Of a stretch of DNA of 64,000 bases, positions 8,296 to 16,938 are shown piece by piece (within the stretch, counting starts at the first letter, position 1; each line of letters starts with the position of its first letter). The notes below the pieces were generated by a model that was given only the letters and a program-made list of their open reading frames with translations, did not search any database and was not told the origin of the DNA. A program made the position numbers and the translations under genes. The DNA is from MAG-121220-bin8 sp964433845 (GTDB lineage: Bacteria; Bacteroidota; Bacteroidia; Flavobacteriales; Flavobacteriaceae), in contig CAYSTA010000003.1 in the NCBI GenBank assembly GCA_964433845.1, positions 4,023 to 68,022 on the forward strand, read 5' to 3'.

Positions 8296-10259
8296 AAAAG
8301 TTTTATAGTTTTTTTATAGTTTTTTTATTTTTTTTTCAACTTATTAATTCTCAGAATCCAGTAACCCTTACAACATCTGTAAACAAAATATCTGAGAATC
8401 ATTATGAATTAGTTACAACATCAGAAATTGAAGATGAATGGAGACTATATTCACAGTTTCTTATAGATGGAGGAGCTCTTCCAACTGAGTTTGTTTTTAA
8501 GAATGATCAATCTTTATACGAACTTATTGGTGAAATGAAGGAATCTGAATCTATAACAAAATATGATCCTGTTTTTAGAATGGATCAAACTTATTTTATT
8601 AATACAAATACTTTTAAACAAGAAATCAAACTTTACGACTCCAATATTGAGAAAATTTATGCTACAATATTTTATCAGACTTGCAATGATTCTATATGTA
8701 TTAATAAGGAATCTGAATTGATTTTTAATTTAGATGGGTCTATAGAGAATGCTGTCAATAAGGATTTAACAACCTTAATTTTAGATGATAATAATCCTCT
8801 TAAACTAGATTTAAAAAACACAGAATTATTAACTAAAAATTCTTCAAAAGAAAGTATTTCAGGAAACAACTATTTTGATCTTTTAATTTTAGGTTTTATA
8901 GGAGGTCTGTTAGCATTATTAACACCTTGTGTTTTTCCAATGATTCCTCTAACTGTTTCGTTTTTTACAAAAAAGAAATCTAAATCATCTTTAAAAGCAA
9001 TTGTTTATGGTTTATTTATAATACTAATTTATTTATTTCTAAGTATTCCTTTTTATTTTATTGAATCCTTAGATCCTGAGATTTTAAACACTATTTCCAC
9101 TAATGCTTGGTTAAACATTTTGTTTTTTTTAATCTTCATAATTTTTGCTTTTTCCTTTTTCGGATTCTATGAATTAACAATACCATCCTCTTGGATAAAT
9201 TCTATAGATTCAAAATCCAATACTATTGGTGGATATATAGGAGTGTTTTTTATGTCATTAACCTTAGCTCTAGTTTCTTTCTCATGTACTGGACCTATTC
9301 TAGGATCCTTATTAGTAGGTTCAATTTCATCTCAAGGTGGCGCAATTCAGTTATCTATAGGAATGTTTGGCTTTGGATTAGCATTAGCTCTTCCTTTTAC
9401 TTTATTTGCTCTTTTTCCGAGTATGCTAAAATCTTTACCTAAATCAGGAAGATGGATGAATACATTTAAAATAATATTAGGTTTTCTTGAGTTAGGATTT
9501 GCATTTAAATTCTTATCAAATGCAGATTTGGTTGAACATTGGGGACTCCTTAAAAGAGAAGTGTTTATAGGGATTTGGGTTGTTATTTCATTGATGATAT
9601 CCTTTTACCTTCTAGGAATATATAAATTTCCATATGAGAACAATACTTTAAAAAGATCTAAATTCAATATTAGTTTATCTCTCTTTTTCTTAATTTTTGC
9701 TGCTTATTTAAGTCCTGCATTACTTCCAAATGGAAGTAATAGTGCCCGCCTTTTTAGTGGATTTCCTCCTCCTTCTTTTTATAGTATATATCCAACGAAA
9801 AATGATTGTCCATTGGGATTAAACTGTTTTAAAGATTTTGATAAAGGTTTGCAATTTGCAAAAGAAAAGGATAAACCAATATTATTAGATTTTACAGGTT
9901 GGGCATGTGTAAATTGTAGAAGAATTGAGGAGAATGTGTGGACTGATCCAATTGTATTTGATTTAATTAATGAAAATTTTGTTTTAATATCACTTTATGT
10001 AGATGACAGGAAAGAACTTCCAATACAGGATCAAATTGATCTTACTTATGATTCTGGTAAAATAAAGAAAATTAGAACTATTGGGGATAAATCTGCTACA
10101 TTTCAAGCATTAAACTTTAAAACTGCATCACAACCATATTATGTTTTGTTGAATACAGAATTAGAGATATTAAATTCTCCTATACAATATACTTCCAAGG
10201 ATGTTTATCAGAATTGGCTTGAAGAAGGATTAAATAATTTTAATAGAATTAATAATTAG
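8292..10259 (+). CDS. dsbD: Thiol:disulfide interchange protein DsbD
   Basis: Moves reducing power from cytoplasmic thioredoxin across the inner membrane to periplasmic thiol proteins. Order of parts in the 655 residues: a signal peptide (ends near LINSQ); a periplasmic DsbD_N-type domain with the paired cysteines in YQTCNDSICI; a membrane core of about eight helices starting near residue 195 with the signature TPCVFPMIPLTVSFF and the second cysteine in SFSCTGP; and a C-terminal thioredoxin domain with C539/C542 in GWACVNCRR. ATG overlaps the tilS stop. A TlpA-type periplasmic thioredoxin in this window (59935-61056) is a plausible client. It is convergent with the nitroreductase, 19 bases apart. 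Confidence 0.93.
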   Translation: MKKFYSFFIVFLFFFQLINSQNPVTLTTSVNKISENHYELVTTSEIEDEWRLYSQFLIDGGALPTEFVFKNDQSLYELIGEMKESESITKYDPVFRMDQTYFINTNTFKQEIKLYDSNIEKIYATIFYQTCNDSICINKESELIFNLDGSIENAVNKDLTTLILDDNNPLKLDLKNTELLTKNSSKESISGNNYFDLLILGFIGGLLALLTPCVFPMIPLTVSFFTKKKSKSSLKAIVYGLFIILIYLFLSIPFYFIESLDPEILNTISTNAWLNILFFLIFIIFAFSFFGFYELTIPSSWINSIDSKSNTIGGYIGVFFMSLTLALVSFSCTGPILGSLLVGSISSQGGAIQLSIGMFGFGLALALPFTLFALFPSMLKSLPKSGRWMNTFKIILGFLELGFAFKFLSNADLVEHWGLLKREVFIGIWVVISLMISFYLLGIYKFPYENNTLKRSKFNISLSLFFLIFAAYLSPALLPNGSNSARLFSGFPPPSFYSIYPTKNDCPLGLNCFKDFDKGLQFAKEKDKPILLDFTGWACVNCRRIEENVWTDPIVFDLINENFVLISLYVDDRKELPIQDQIDLTYDSGKIKKIRTIGDKSATFQALNFKTASQPYYVLLNTELEILNSPIQYTSKDVYQNWLEEGLNNFNRINN

Positions 10260-10278
10260 TATTTAAAATAATTATTTT

Positions 10279-10998
10279 TCAAATAGATTTATAAACACTT
10301 TCAAATGGAACTCTATATCTTGGTCCATAAATCCCTTTTTGATCTCTAATTCCACAACCTATAATCATGTTAATTTCTGCCTTGTAAGGTAGATTTAATA
10401 TATTTTTAACCAATAATGAGTCAAAACCTTCCATAGGGCAAGTATCATATCCTATAGCTGACATACTTATCATAAAGTTTTGTGCAGCCAACGCAGCACT
10501 TTTATGAGATACAATCCTTTTATCTGAAGATGTTACTTGTCTAAACATTGGCATAAAGACTCCTGTTAATTGAGCTATAAATGACTTCATAATTCCGAGA
10601 ATTCCAAAAAAATCACTATAAGTAAATGGGATAAGCTTTGTATAATAGTTTAGGGCCAGCTTATAACTTTTATCTGATATTAGACCTTCTTTTGATTGTT
10701 TTTTAAGGAAATTAGCATTTCCCTTGGCTCTTTGCCTCCAAAGATCTTTTCTAACAACGATAATTACTAATTGATTAGCAGTTTTTGCTGCATTTTGATT
10801 TAAGCAAGCTTTAGTTAATTTTTTTTGAACTTCTTTATTAGTTATATGAATAAACTCCCATAATTGTAAATTACTACTATTTGGAGCTAATGAACCATTA
10901 TAAATACACTGTTTTACTTTTTCTTTATCAATATTTACTTTTTTAAAAATTCTAACAGATCTTCTTAAATTTATAGCTTCTGATACTTTTTTTTCCAT
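10279..10998 (-). CDS. Nitroreductase family protein (FMN-dependent)
   Basis: A 239-residue member of the nitroreductase superfamily, flavoenzymes that reduce nitro groups, quinones or other acceptors with NAD(P)H. The N-terminus has the expected SEAINLRRSVRIF and NGSLAPNSSNLQLWEF (FMN phosphate and isoalloxazine contacts). The C-terminus has SMSAIGYDTCPMEGFD and INMIIGCGIRDQKG. A roughly 40-residue insertion in the middle (residues about 115-155, with hydrophobic FFGILGIMKSFIAQLTG) probably caps the active site or dimer interface. It is the last gene of a tight three-gene unit with DUF2141 (5-base gap) and the aldehyde dehydrogenase. The substrate cannot be told from sequence. Confidence 0.85.
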   Translation of the reverse strand: MEKKVSEAINLRRSVRIFKKVNIDKEKVKQCIYNGSLAPNSSNLQLWEFIHITNKEVQKKLTKACLNQNAAKTANQLVIIVVRKDLWRQRAKGNANFLKKQSKEGLISDKSYKLALNYYTKLIPFTYSDFFGILGIMKSFIAQLTGVFMPMFRQVTSSDKRIVSHKSAALAAQNFMISMSAIGYDTCPMEGFDSLLVKNILNLPYKAEINMIIGCGIRDQKGIYGPRYRVPFESVYKSI

Positions 10999-11003
10999 TT
11001 ATT

Positions 11004-11450
11004 TTATCTAAGATTTATCTTGACTTTTTTGTTAGTATTTAGTTTAAATAAGGCTTTTTTAAAGTTTGGAGGTCCAAATAAATTCATAGCATTATTAGAA
11101 AAACCATATTGTTCTTTTGGAAGTCCAAAAATATTAAAATCAAACTTATTGTTATAGTTTTTATCAATATAAATTTTTAGAGCATATATTCCCTTATTTA
11201 ATGTAATTTCTTTTATATATTTCCCTTTTTTAACATTTTCTGTTATTCCATAATATACTCTGTCATTAGATCTATCACGAGAGTTAAAATCAATTTCATT
11301 ATTATAAATAGCTAGATATAAGTTTCCTTCATTTTTAATCTCAGAAATTTCTATCTCCAGCTTGAATCTTTGAATTTGATTAGAATCATTATTAAGCTGA
11401 GCATTAATTGAAAATGATAATAATAGCATTAAGATTTTCAATTTTTTCAT
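11004..11450 (-). CDS. DUF2141 domain-containing secreted protein
   Basis: A 148-residue exported protein with a signal peptide (MKKLKILMLLLSFSINAQ). The DUF2141 pattern is clear: GNLYLAIYN early, GIYALKIYIDKNYNNKFDFN in the middle (a D-x-N-x-N-x-x-D calcium-like loop), and GLPKEQYGFSNNA with GPPNFKKALF near the end. The family is widespread in Bacteroidota and predicted to be a small beta-sandwich; its function is unknown. It sits between the aldehyde dehydrogenase (6-base gap) and the nitroreductase (5-base gap), so it is co-transcribed with two redox enzymes, though that says little about its role. Confidence 0.85.
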   Translation of the reverse strand: MKKLKILMLLLSFSINAQLNNDSNQIQRFKLEIEISEIKNEGNLYLAIYNNEIDFNSRDRSNDRVYYGITENVKKGKYIKEITLNKGIYALKIYIDKNYNNKFDFNIFGLPKEQYGFSNNAMNLFGPPNFKKALFKLNTNKKVKINLR

Positions 11451-11456
11451 TATTGA

Positions 11457-12839
11457 TTATTCAATTAATTTTAAAACCTTTTTAAGAAAGCTAATTTTTT
11501 TCTTAAATGGAGGATACCTGAGTGGTAGGTCTATCCAAAAAGGTTTAGAAATATATGGTTTAAAATGAGAAAATGTTTTAAAAGTAGATTCACCATGATA
11601 TTTTCCCATTCCACTATTGCCAACTCCACCAAATGGTAATCTGTCATTTGCAATGTGTACAACTGTATCATTAATAGCACCACCACCAAAGCTATAGTTG
11701 TTTAAAAAATTTTCACCAAATTTTCTTTTTTTAGTAAAAATGTATAATGCAAGGGGATCTTTATATCTATTAATGATTTCATTAATTTCATTAAAATCTT
11801 TATACTTATATATGGGAAGAATTGGTCCAAAAATCTCTTGTTTCATCAAATTTGAATTGAAATCATTTATTTCAACCAAAGTAGGTTCAAAATATTTATT
11901 CTCTGAATCAATTTTTCCTCCATAAATAATGTTTTCATCATTTAATAATGAACTTAGAAAATCAATGTGCTTTTTACTTATAATCCTACCATAGGAATCC
12001 GAAATTTGGGGGTCATCTCCGTAAACTTGCTTAATTTGTTTTATAATTTCATTAACTAACTTATCTCTGATTTTTTCATTTACGATTAAAAAGTCTGGAG
12101 CTATACATGTTTGTCCACAGTTAATGAATTTTCCCCAAACAATTCTTTTTGCAGTCACTTTTATTGCAGCTGTTTCATCAATAATGCATGGGTTTTTTCC
12201 TCCTAATTCCAAAGTGGTTGGAGTTAAGAATTTTGCTGCTTTCTCTGCTACTATTTTTCCAACATTTAGGCTTCCAGTAAAAAAAATATAATCCCAACGA
12301 TAATTTAGTAACTCAGTAGCTTCTTCTGGACCTCCTTGGATAACCTTAACTAAATCTTCTGGAAAAACATTATTAATTACTTTTTCTAATAAAAGAGATG
12401 TGTTTATAGAATATTCTGAAGGTTTTAAAACAACTGTGTTTCCAGCAGCAATAGCTCCAATTAATGGAGCTATAGATAGTTGAAATGGATAGTTCCAGGG
12501 TGAAATATGTAGAGTAATTCCATATGGCTGTGCAATGATATAATCAGATGATGGAAAATTTAATAAAGTAGATCTAACAGATTTTCTTTTAACCCATTTA
12601 TCGATGTTTTTTATAGCAATGTTTAATTCTGAGTATACAAAATGTAATTCGGTTAAATAACTTTCACCTTCAGACTTACCCAAATCTTTATATAAAGCAT
12701 TTTCAATCTCTTTTTCATTATTTTTTATCTCGTTTTTTAATTTTTTTAAAAATTCTTTTCTTCTCTTAATATTAAAAGTTTTTTTTGAATTGAAAAAAGT
12801 CCTTTGTTTATTTATAATTTTTTTTATTGAGTCTTTCAT
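11457..12839 (-). CDS. Aldehyde dehydrogenase, class-3-like
   Basis: NAD(P)+-dependent oxidation of aldehydes to acids, probably fatty or aromatic aldehydes. The 460-residue length and the hydrophobic, basic C-terminus (WIDLPLRYPPFKKKISFLKKVLK) resemble the ALDH3 branch, which often associates with membranes. Visible motifs are ISPWNYPFQLSIAPLIGAIAAGN, FTGSLNVGK (cofactor), TLELGGKNP (general-base Glu), the catalytic cysteine C245 in CGQTC, EIFGPILPI, and LPFGGVGNSGMGKYHG. It is first in a minus-strand operon with DUF2141 and a nitroreductase, divergent from ilvDBNC. No TAnnTTTG box is visible upstream of it. Confidence 0.92.
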   Translation of the reverse strand: MKDSIKKIINKQRTFFNSKKTFNIKRRKEFLKKLKNEIKNNEKEIENALYKDLGKSEGESYLTELHFVYSELNIAIKNIDKWVKRKSVRSTLLNFPSSDYIIAQPYGITLHISPWNYPFQLSIAPLIGAIAAGNTVVLKPSEYSINTSLLLEKVINNVFPEDLVKVIQGGPEEATELLNYRWDYIFFTGSLNVGKIVAEKAAKFLTPTTLELGGKNPCIIDETAAIKVTAKRIVWGKFINCGQTCIAPDFLIVNEKIRDKLVNEIIKQIKQVYGDDPQISDSYGRIISKKHIDFLSSLLNDENIIYGGKIDSENKYFEPTLVEINDFNSNLMKQEIFGPILPIYKYKDFNEINEIINRYKDPLALYIFTKKRKFGENFLNNYSFGGGAINDTVVHIANDRLPFGGVGNSGMGKYHGESTFKTFSHFKPYISKPFWIDLPLRYPPFKKKISFLKKVLKLIE

Positions 12840-12862
12840 TATAAGTTTTAAGATGATTAATA

Positions 12863-12913
12863 ATGATTTTAAAAATACAATTTATAAAATGGATAATAAC
12901 AAATAATACATAA
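12863..12913 (+). CDS. Candidate ilv leader peptide (16 aa, Ile-rich)
   Basis: A short frame ATG...TAA encodes MILKIQFIKWIITNNT, with five isoleucines and one leucine in 16 codons. It is the most isoleucine-rich small frame in the leader of ilvDBNC and ends about 60 bases before the intrinsic terminator there. Isoleucine codons are common by chance in such AT-rich DNA and no ribosome-binding site can be seen, so this is a hypothesis. An overlapping frame from ATG 12853 (MINNDFKNTIYKMDNNK) is an alternative. Confidence 0.3.
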   Translation: MILKIQFIKWIITNNT

Positions 12914-12973
12914 GATTTATCTTGATTTATAATTAATAAACCTTATTTTTAAAATATATTTTTTAAATTCAGT

Positions 12974-13005
12974 CCTTCTCATTAAATAAGAGAAGGTTTT
13001 TTTTT
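12974..13005 (+). terminator. Intrinsic terminator in the ilvD leader (probable attenuator)
   Basis: A perfect 7-bp stem, CCTTCTC (12974-12980) and GAGAAGG (12990-12996) with a 9-base loop, is followed at once by nine T residues (12997-13005). This is a textbook plus-strand intrinsic terminator, one of the few GC-containing hairpins in the window's gaps. It lies 13 bases before the ilvD ATG, and the upstream gene is on the other strand, so there is no upstream plus-strand gene whose end it could mark. Its natural reading is conditional termination of the ilv transcript. Confidence 0.8.
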
Positions 13006-13018
13006 AGTTTTTATAAAA

Positions 13019-14695
13019 ATGAGTCTTAATAAGTATAGTAAAAATGTAACTCAAGATCCCTCACAGCCTGGTGCTCAAGCAATGTTGCATGCCATAGGTT
13101 TAAAAGAAAAAGATTTAAATAAACCATTAATTGGAATTGCAAGTACTGGATATGAGGGGAACCCTTGTAATATGCATCTTAATGATCTTTCAAATCATAT
13201 TAAGAAAGGAATTAATCAATCTAATCTTGTAGGTTTAATTTTTAATACAATTGGTGTTAGTGATGGTATTTCTATGGGAACATATGGAATGAGATTTTCA
13301 CTCCCTTCTAGAGATATTATAGCAGATTCTATAGAAACTGTTATTCAAGGAATGTCTTATGATGGCGTTGTTACAGTAGTTGGATGTGATAAAAATATGC
13401 CAGGTGCATTAATGGCAATGTTAAGATTAAACAGACCAGGTGTTTTGGTATACGGAGGAACAATAGCTCCAGGCTGTCATAATGGAAAAAAATTAGATGT
13501 AGTTTCTGCTTTTGAAGCATGGGGAGAAAACGTTGCGGGAAAAATTGATGATAAACAATTCAAGGATATAATTAAAAACGCTTGCCCAGGTCCTGGAGCA
13601 TGTGGAGGAATGTATACTGCGAATACTATGGCTTCAGCAATAGAAGCAATGGGAATGACTCTTCCATATAATTCTTCTAATCCTGCTACAAGTAATAATA
13701 AAAAGGATGAATGTTATCAAGTGGGTTCTATTCTTAAAAACTTATTAGTCAATGATATTAAACCTAGAGACATTGTTACTAGAAAATCTATTGAAAATGC
13801 AGTTAAATTAATTATTGTTCTTGGAGGTTCTACTAACGCAGTTTTACATCTCTTAGCAATTGCTAAAAGTGCAGATATAGATTTTTCAATAGATGATTTT
13901 CAAAAAACATGTAATACAACTCCTTTTTTAGCTGATTTAAAGCCTAGCGGGAAGTATTTGATGGAGGATCTACATAATGTTGGTGGAATACCAGCAGTTA
14001 TGAAATATATGTTAGATAATGGTTGTTTAGATGGAGATTGTTTAACAATTACTGGAAAAACATTAAAGGAGAACTTATCTAAAGTAAATCCATTAGGAAT
14101 TAATCAAGACATTATTAAAACTTTTAATAATCCTATTAAATCAACTGGACATATAAGAATACTTTACGGAAATTTAGCTAGTAATGGTTCCGTTGCAAAA
14201 ATTACAGGAAAAGAAGGTCTTAAATTTGAAGGTTTTGCAAAAGTATTTGAAGGAGAATTTAAGGCTAATGATGGAATAAAAAATGGTCTTGTAAAGAAAG
14301 GTGATGTTGTTGTTATTCGTTATGAAGGACCTAAAGGTGGACCTGGAATGCCTGAAATGTTAAAACCAACTTCTGCAATAATGGGTGCTGGATTAGGAAA
14401 AGATGTAGCATTAATTACTGACGGAAGATTTTCTGGAGGAACTCATGGTTTTGTTGTAGGTCATATAAGTCCTGAAGCTCAAGATGGAGGGAACATTGCA
14501 TTAATAAAGAATGGTGATAAAATAATTATTGATGCAGTTAAAAACACATTAACTTTGCAAGTTTCAAATAAAGAATTAGAAAAAAGAAAATCTAATTGGG
14601 TAAAACCTGACTTAAAAGTTAAAAGTGGTGTTTTATATAAATATGCTAAAACTGTTTCAGATGCTTCGAATGGATGCGTAACAGATGATATATAA
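13019..14695 (+). CDS. ilvD: Dihydroxy-acid dehydratase
   Basis: Dehydrates 2,3-dihydroxy-isovalerate and 2,3-dihydroxy-3-methylvalerate, the third common step of valine and isoleucine synthesis. The 558-residue length is standard. The iron-sulfur cysteines are C50 (GNPCNMH), C123 (VGCDKNMPG) and C195 (CPGPGACGGMYTANTM). The conserved DGRFSGGTHGFVVGHISPEA marks the C-terminal active-site half. It is first of four contiguous genes ilvD-ilvB-ilvN-ilvC and is preceded by the leader terminator, so expression of the whole operon is probably set by read-through. The next gene begins at the base after its stop. Confidence 0.97.
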   Translation: MSLNKYSKNVTQDPSQPGAQAMLHAIGLKEKDLNKPLIGIASTGYEGNPCNMHLNDLSNHIKKGINQSNLVGLIFNTIGVSDGISMGTYGMRFSLPSRDIIADSIETVIQGMSYDGVVTVVGCDKNMPGALMAMLRLNRPGVLVYGGTIAPGCHNGKKLDVVSAFEAWGENVAGKIDDKQFKDIIKNACPGPGACGGMYTANTMASAIEAMGMTLPYNSSNPATSNNKKDECYQVGSILKNLLVNDIKPRDIVTRKSIENAVKLIIVLGGSTNAVLHLLAIAKSADIDFSIDDFQKTCNTTPFLADLKPSGKYLMEDLHNVGGIPAVMKYMLDNGCLDGDCLTITGKTLKENLSKVNPLGINQDIIKTFNNPIKSTGHIRILYGNLASNGSVAKITGKEGLKFEGFAKVFEGEFKANDGIKNGLVKKGDVVVIRYEGPKGGPGMPEMLKPTSAIMGAGLGKDVALITDGRFSGGTHGFVVGHISPEAQDGGNIALIKNGDKIIIDAVKNTLTLQVSNKELEKRKSNWVKPDLKVKSGVLYKYAKTVSDASNGCVTDDI

Positions 14696-16393
14696 ATGAA
14701 AAAAATAAATAAAATATCAGGAGCTGAAGCTGTTATTAGATGTCTTCTAGAGGAAGATGTTGATATTATATATGGTTATCCAGGTGGTGCTATCATGCCA
14801 ATTTATGATGAATTATTTAAATATCAAGATAAATTAAATCATATATTAACTAGACATGAACAAGGAGCAACTCACGCAGCTCAAGGATATGCTAGAGTTT
14901 CTGGCAGAGTAGGTGTAGTTACAGCAACTTCTGGTCCTGGTGCAACAAATTTAGTCACCGGTATTGCTGATGCTCAAATTGATTCAACTCCTATGGTTTG
15001 TATAACAGGACAGGTAGCCTCACATTTATTAGGTTCCGATGCATTTCAAGAAACTGATATTATTGGAATTTCAACTCCAGTTACTAAATGGAATTGTCAA
15101 ATTACAAAAGCATCTGATATTCCTGAAGTAATAGCTAAAGCATTTTATATTGCAAAATCTGGAAGACCAGGACCAGTATTAATAGATATTACAAAAGATG
15201 CTCAATTTGAATTGATGGACTTTAAATACAAAAAATGTTACTCAATTCGAAGCTATAAGCCAACTCCTAAATTCTCTATCAATGAAATTAATAAGGCAGC
15301 TGAATTAATTAATAATTCAAAAAAGCCATTTATAGTATGGGGTCAAGGAGTTATTTTAGGAAATGCAGAAGAGGAATTTAAGGAATTTGTAGAAAAAACT
15401 GGTATTCCTGCTGCTTGGACCATTTTAGGTTTATCTGCACTATCAACAGATCATCCTTTAAACGTAGGAATGGTAGGAATGCATGGAAATTATGGACCTA
15501 ATATTCTTACAAATGAATGTGATCTGTTACTTGCAATTGGAATGCGTTTTGACGATAGAGTGACAGGAAATTTAGAAACCTATGCTAAGCAAGCAAAAAT
15601 TATTCATTTTGAAATTGATCCGGCGGAAGTAAATAAGAATGTTAAGGTTGATATCGCTATAATGGGTAATGTTAAGGAAACTTTACCAGAACTTATTGAA
15701 TTAGTTAAAGAAAAATCACACACAAATTGGATTAATAAATTTCATTCTTTTTATAAACAGGAATTTGATAAGGTTATTAAAAATGATTTACATCCATCAA
15801 AAGATGGTTTAACAATGGGGGAAGTAATAAGAGAAATTAATGAGATTTCTAAAGGAAACGCCATAATAGTTTCTGATGTAGGTCAACATCAAATGGTTGC
15901 GTGTAGGTATGCTAATTTTAATCATTCAAAATCGAATGTTACTTCTGGAGGATTAGGAACTATGGGTTTTGCTCTTCCAGCAGCTATAGGAGCGAAAATG
16001 GGAGCTCCCAATAGAGAAGTTATTGCAATAATAGGGGATGGAGGTTATCAAATGACTATCCAAGAATTAGGGACTATTTTTCAAACAGGATGTGCTGTGA
16101 AAATCGTTGTTTTAAACAATGAATATTTAGGAATGGTAAGACAATGGCAGCAGATGTTTTTTGATAAAAGATATGCTTCTACTGAAATGACAAATCCAGA
16201 TTTTGTTAAAATAGCTAAGGGGTATTTTATAGATGCAAAAAAAGTTAATAAAAGAGAAAATTTAAAATCTTCAGTAAAACAAATGATAAATTCAAAAAAA
16301 CCGTATTTTCTTGAAGTATGTGTAGAAAAAGAAGATAATGTATTTCCAATGATTCCTTCTGGAGCATCTGTTTCTGACGTTAGACTTGAATAA
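14696..16393 (+). CDS. ilvB: Acetolactate synthase large (catalytic) subunit
   Basis: Thiamine-diphosphate enzyme that condenses pyruvate with pyruvate or 2-oxobutyrate, the first common step of branched-chain amino acid synthesis. The 565 residues show the catalytic Glu E55 in TRHEQGATHAAQGYAR, the FAD/central domain, and the C-terminal ThDP/Mg motif GDGGYQMTIQELGTIFQTG...VVLNNEYLGMVRQWQ. The ATG follows the ilvD stop with no spacer, and ilvN begins 5 bases downstream. It forms a holoenzyme with the ACT-domain subunit encoded next, which should confer valine feedback control. Confidence 0.97.
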   Translation: MKKINKISGAEAVIRCLLEEDVDIIYGYPGGAIMPIYDELFKYQDKLNHILTRHEQGATHAAQGYARVSGRVGVVTATSGPGATNLVTGIADAQIDSTPMVCITGQVASHLLGSDAFQETDIIGISTPVTKWNCQITKASDIPEVIAKAFYIAKSGRPGPVLIDITKDAQFELMDFKYKKCYSIRSYKPTPKFSINEINKAAELINNSKKPFIVWGQGVILGNAEEEFKEFVEKTGIPAAWTILGLSALSTDHPLNVGMVGMHGNYGPNILTNECDLLLAIGMRFDDRVTGNLETYAKQAKIIHFEIDPAEVNKNVKVDIAIMGNVKETLPELIELVKEKSHTNWINKFHSFYKQEFDKVIKNDLHPSKDGLTMGEVIREINEISKGNAIIVSDVGQHQMVACRYANFNHSKSNVTSGGLGTMGFALPAAIGAKMGAPNREVIAIIGDGGYQMTIQELGTIFQTGCAVKIVVLNNEYLGMVRQWQQMFFDKRYASTEMTNPDFVKIAKGYFIDAKKVNKRENLKSSVKQMINSKKPYFLEVCVEKEDNVFPMIPSGASVSDVRLE

Positions 16394-16398
16394 TAATT

Positions 16399-16932
16399 AT
16401 GATTAATAAATTAAATACATATACAGTTTCTATTTATACTGAAAATAATATTGGATTATTAAATAGAATTTCTGCTATTTTTTTAAAACGACATGTTAGT
16501 ATTGTAAGTTTAACTACTTCTCAATCTGAAATTGATAATATTTACAGGTTTGTTATTGTAGTAACAGTGATGGAGTCTAAAATTAAAAACATTATTAAAC
16601 AAATTGAGAAACAAATAGAAGTTATAGCAGCCTTTTATCATACTGATGAAGAAACTATTTTTCTAGAAACAGCACTATATAAGGTAAAATCTAAATCTTT
16701 ATTTGACGAAAAACATATTCAGAAAATCATTAAAAACAGTCAAGCTAACATTGTAACAGTCTCTCCAGATTATTTTGTTATTGAAAAAACTGGGTGGAGA
16801 GAAGAAACAGAAAAACTATATGATTCATTAGAACCATATGGTTTATTACAATTTGTGAGATCTGGAAGAATTTCAGTTTCTAAAAAAGCTATGAATATTT
16901 CTAATATTTTAGGATTAAATACGGACAAGTAA
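16399..16932 (+). CDS. ilvN: Acetolactate synthase small (regulatory) subunit
   Basis: A 177-residue regulatory subunit with an N-terminal ACT domain (YTVSIYTENNIGLLNRISAI, then VSIVSLTTSQSE) and the C-terminal ALS_ss_C domain. The length is typical of the IlvH/IlvN type that carries valine feedback inhibition and activates the large subunit. It is 5 bases downstream of ilvB and 6 bases upstream of ilvC, so all are on one transcript. Confidence 0.93.
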   Translation: MINKLNTYTVSIYTENNIGLLNRISAIFLKRHVSIVSLTTSQSEIDNIYRFVIVVTVMESKIKNIIKQIEKQIEVIAAFYHTDEETIFLETALYKVKSKSLFDEKHIQKIIKNSQANIVTVSPDYFVIEKTGWREETEKLYDSLEPYGLLQFVRSGRISVSKKAMNISNILGLNTDK

Positions 16933-16938
16933 TTAAAC

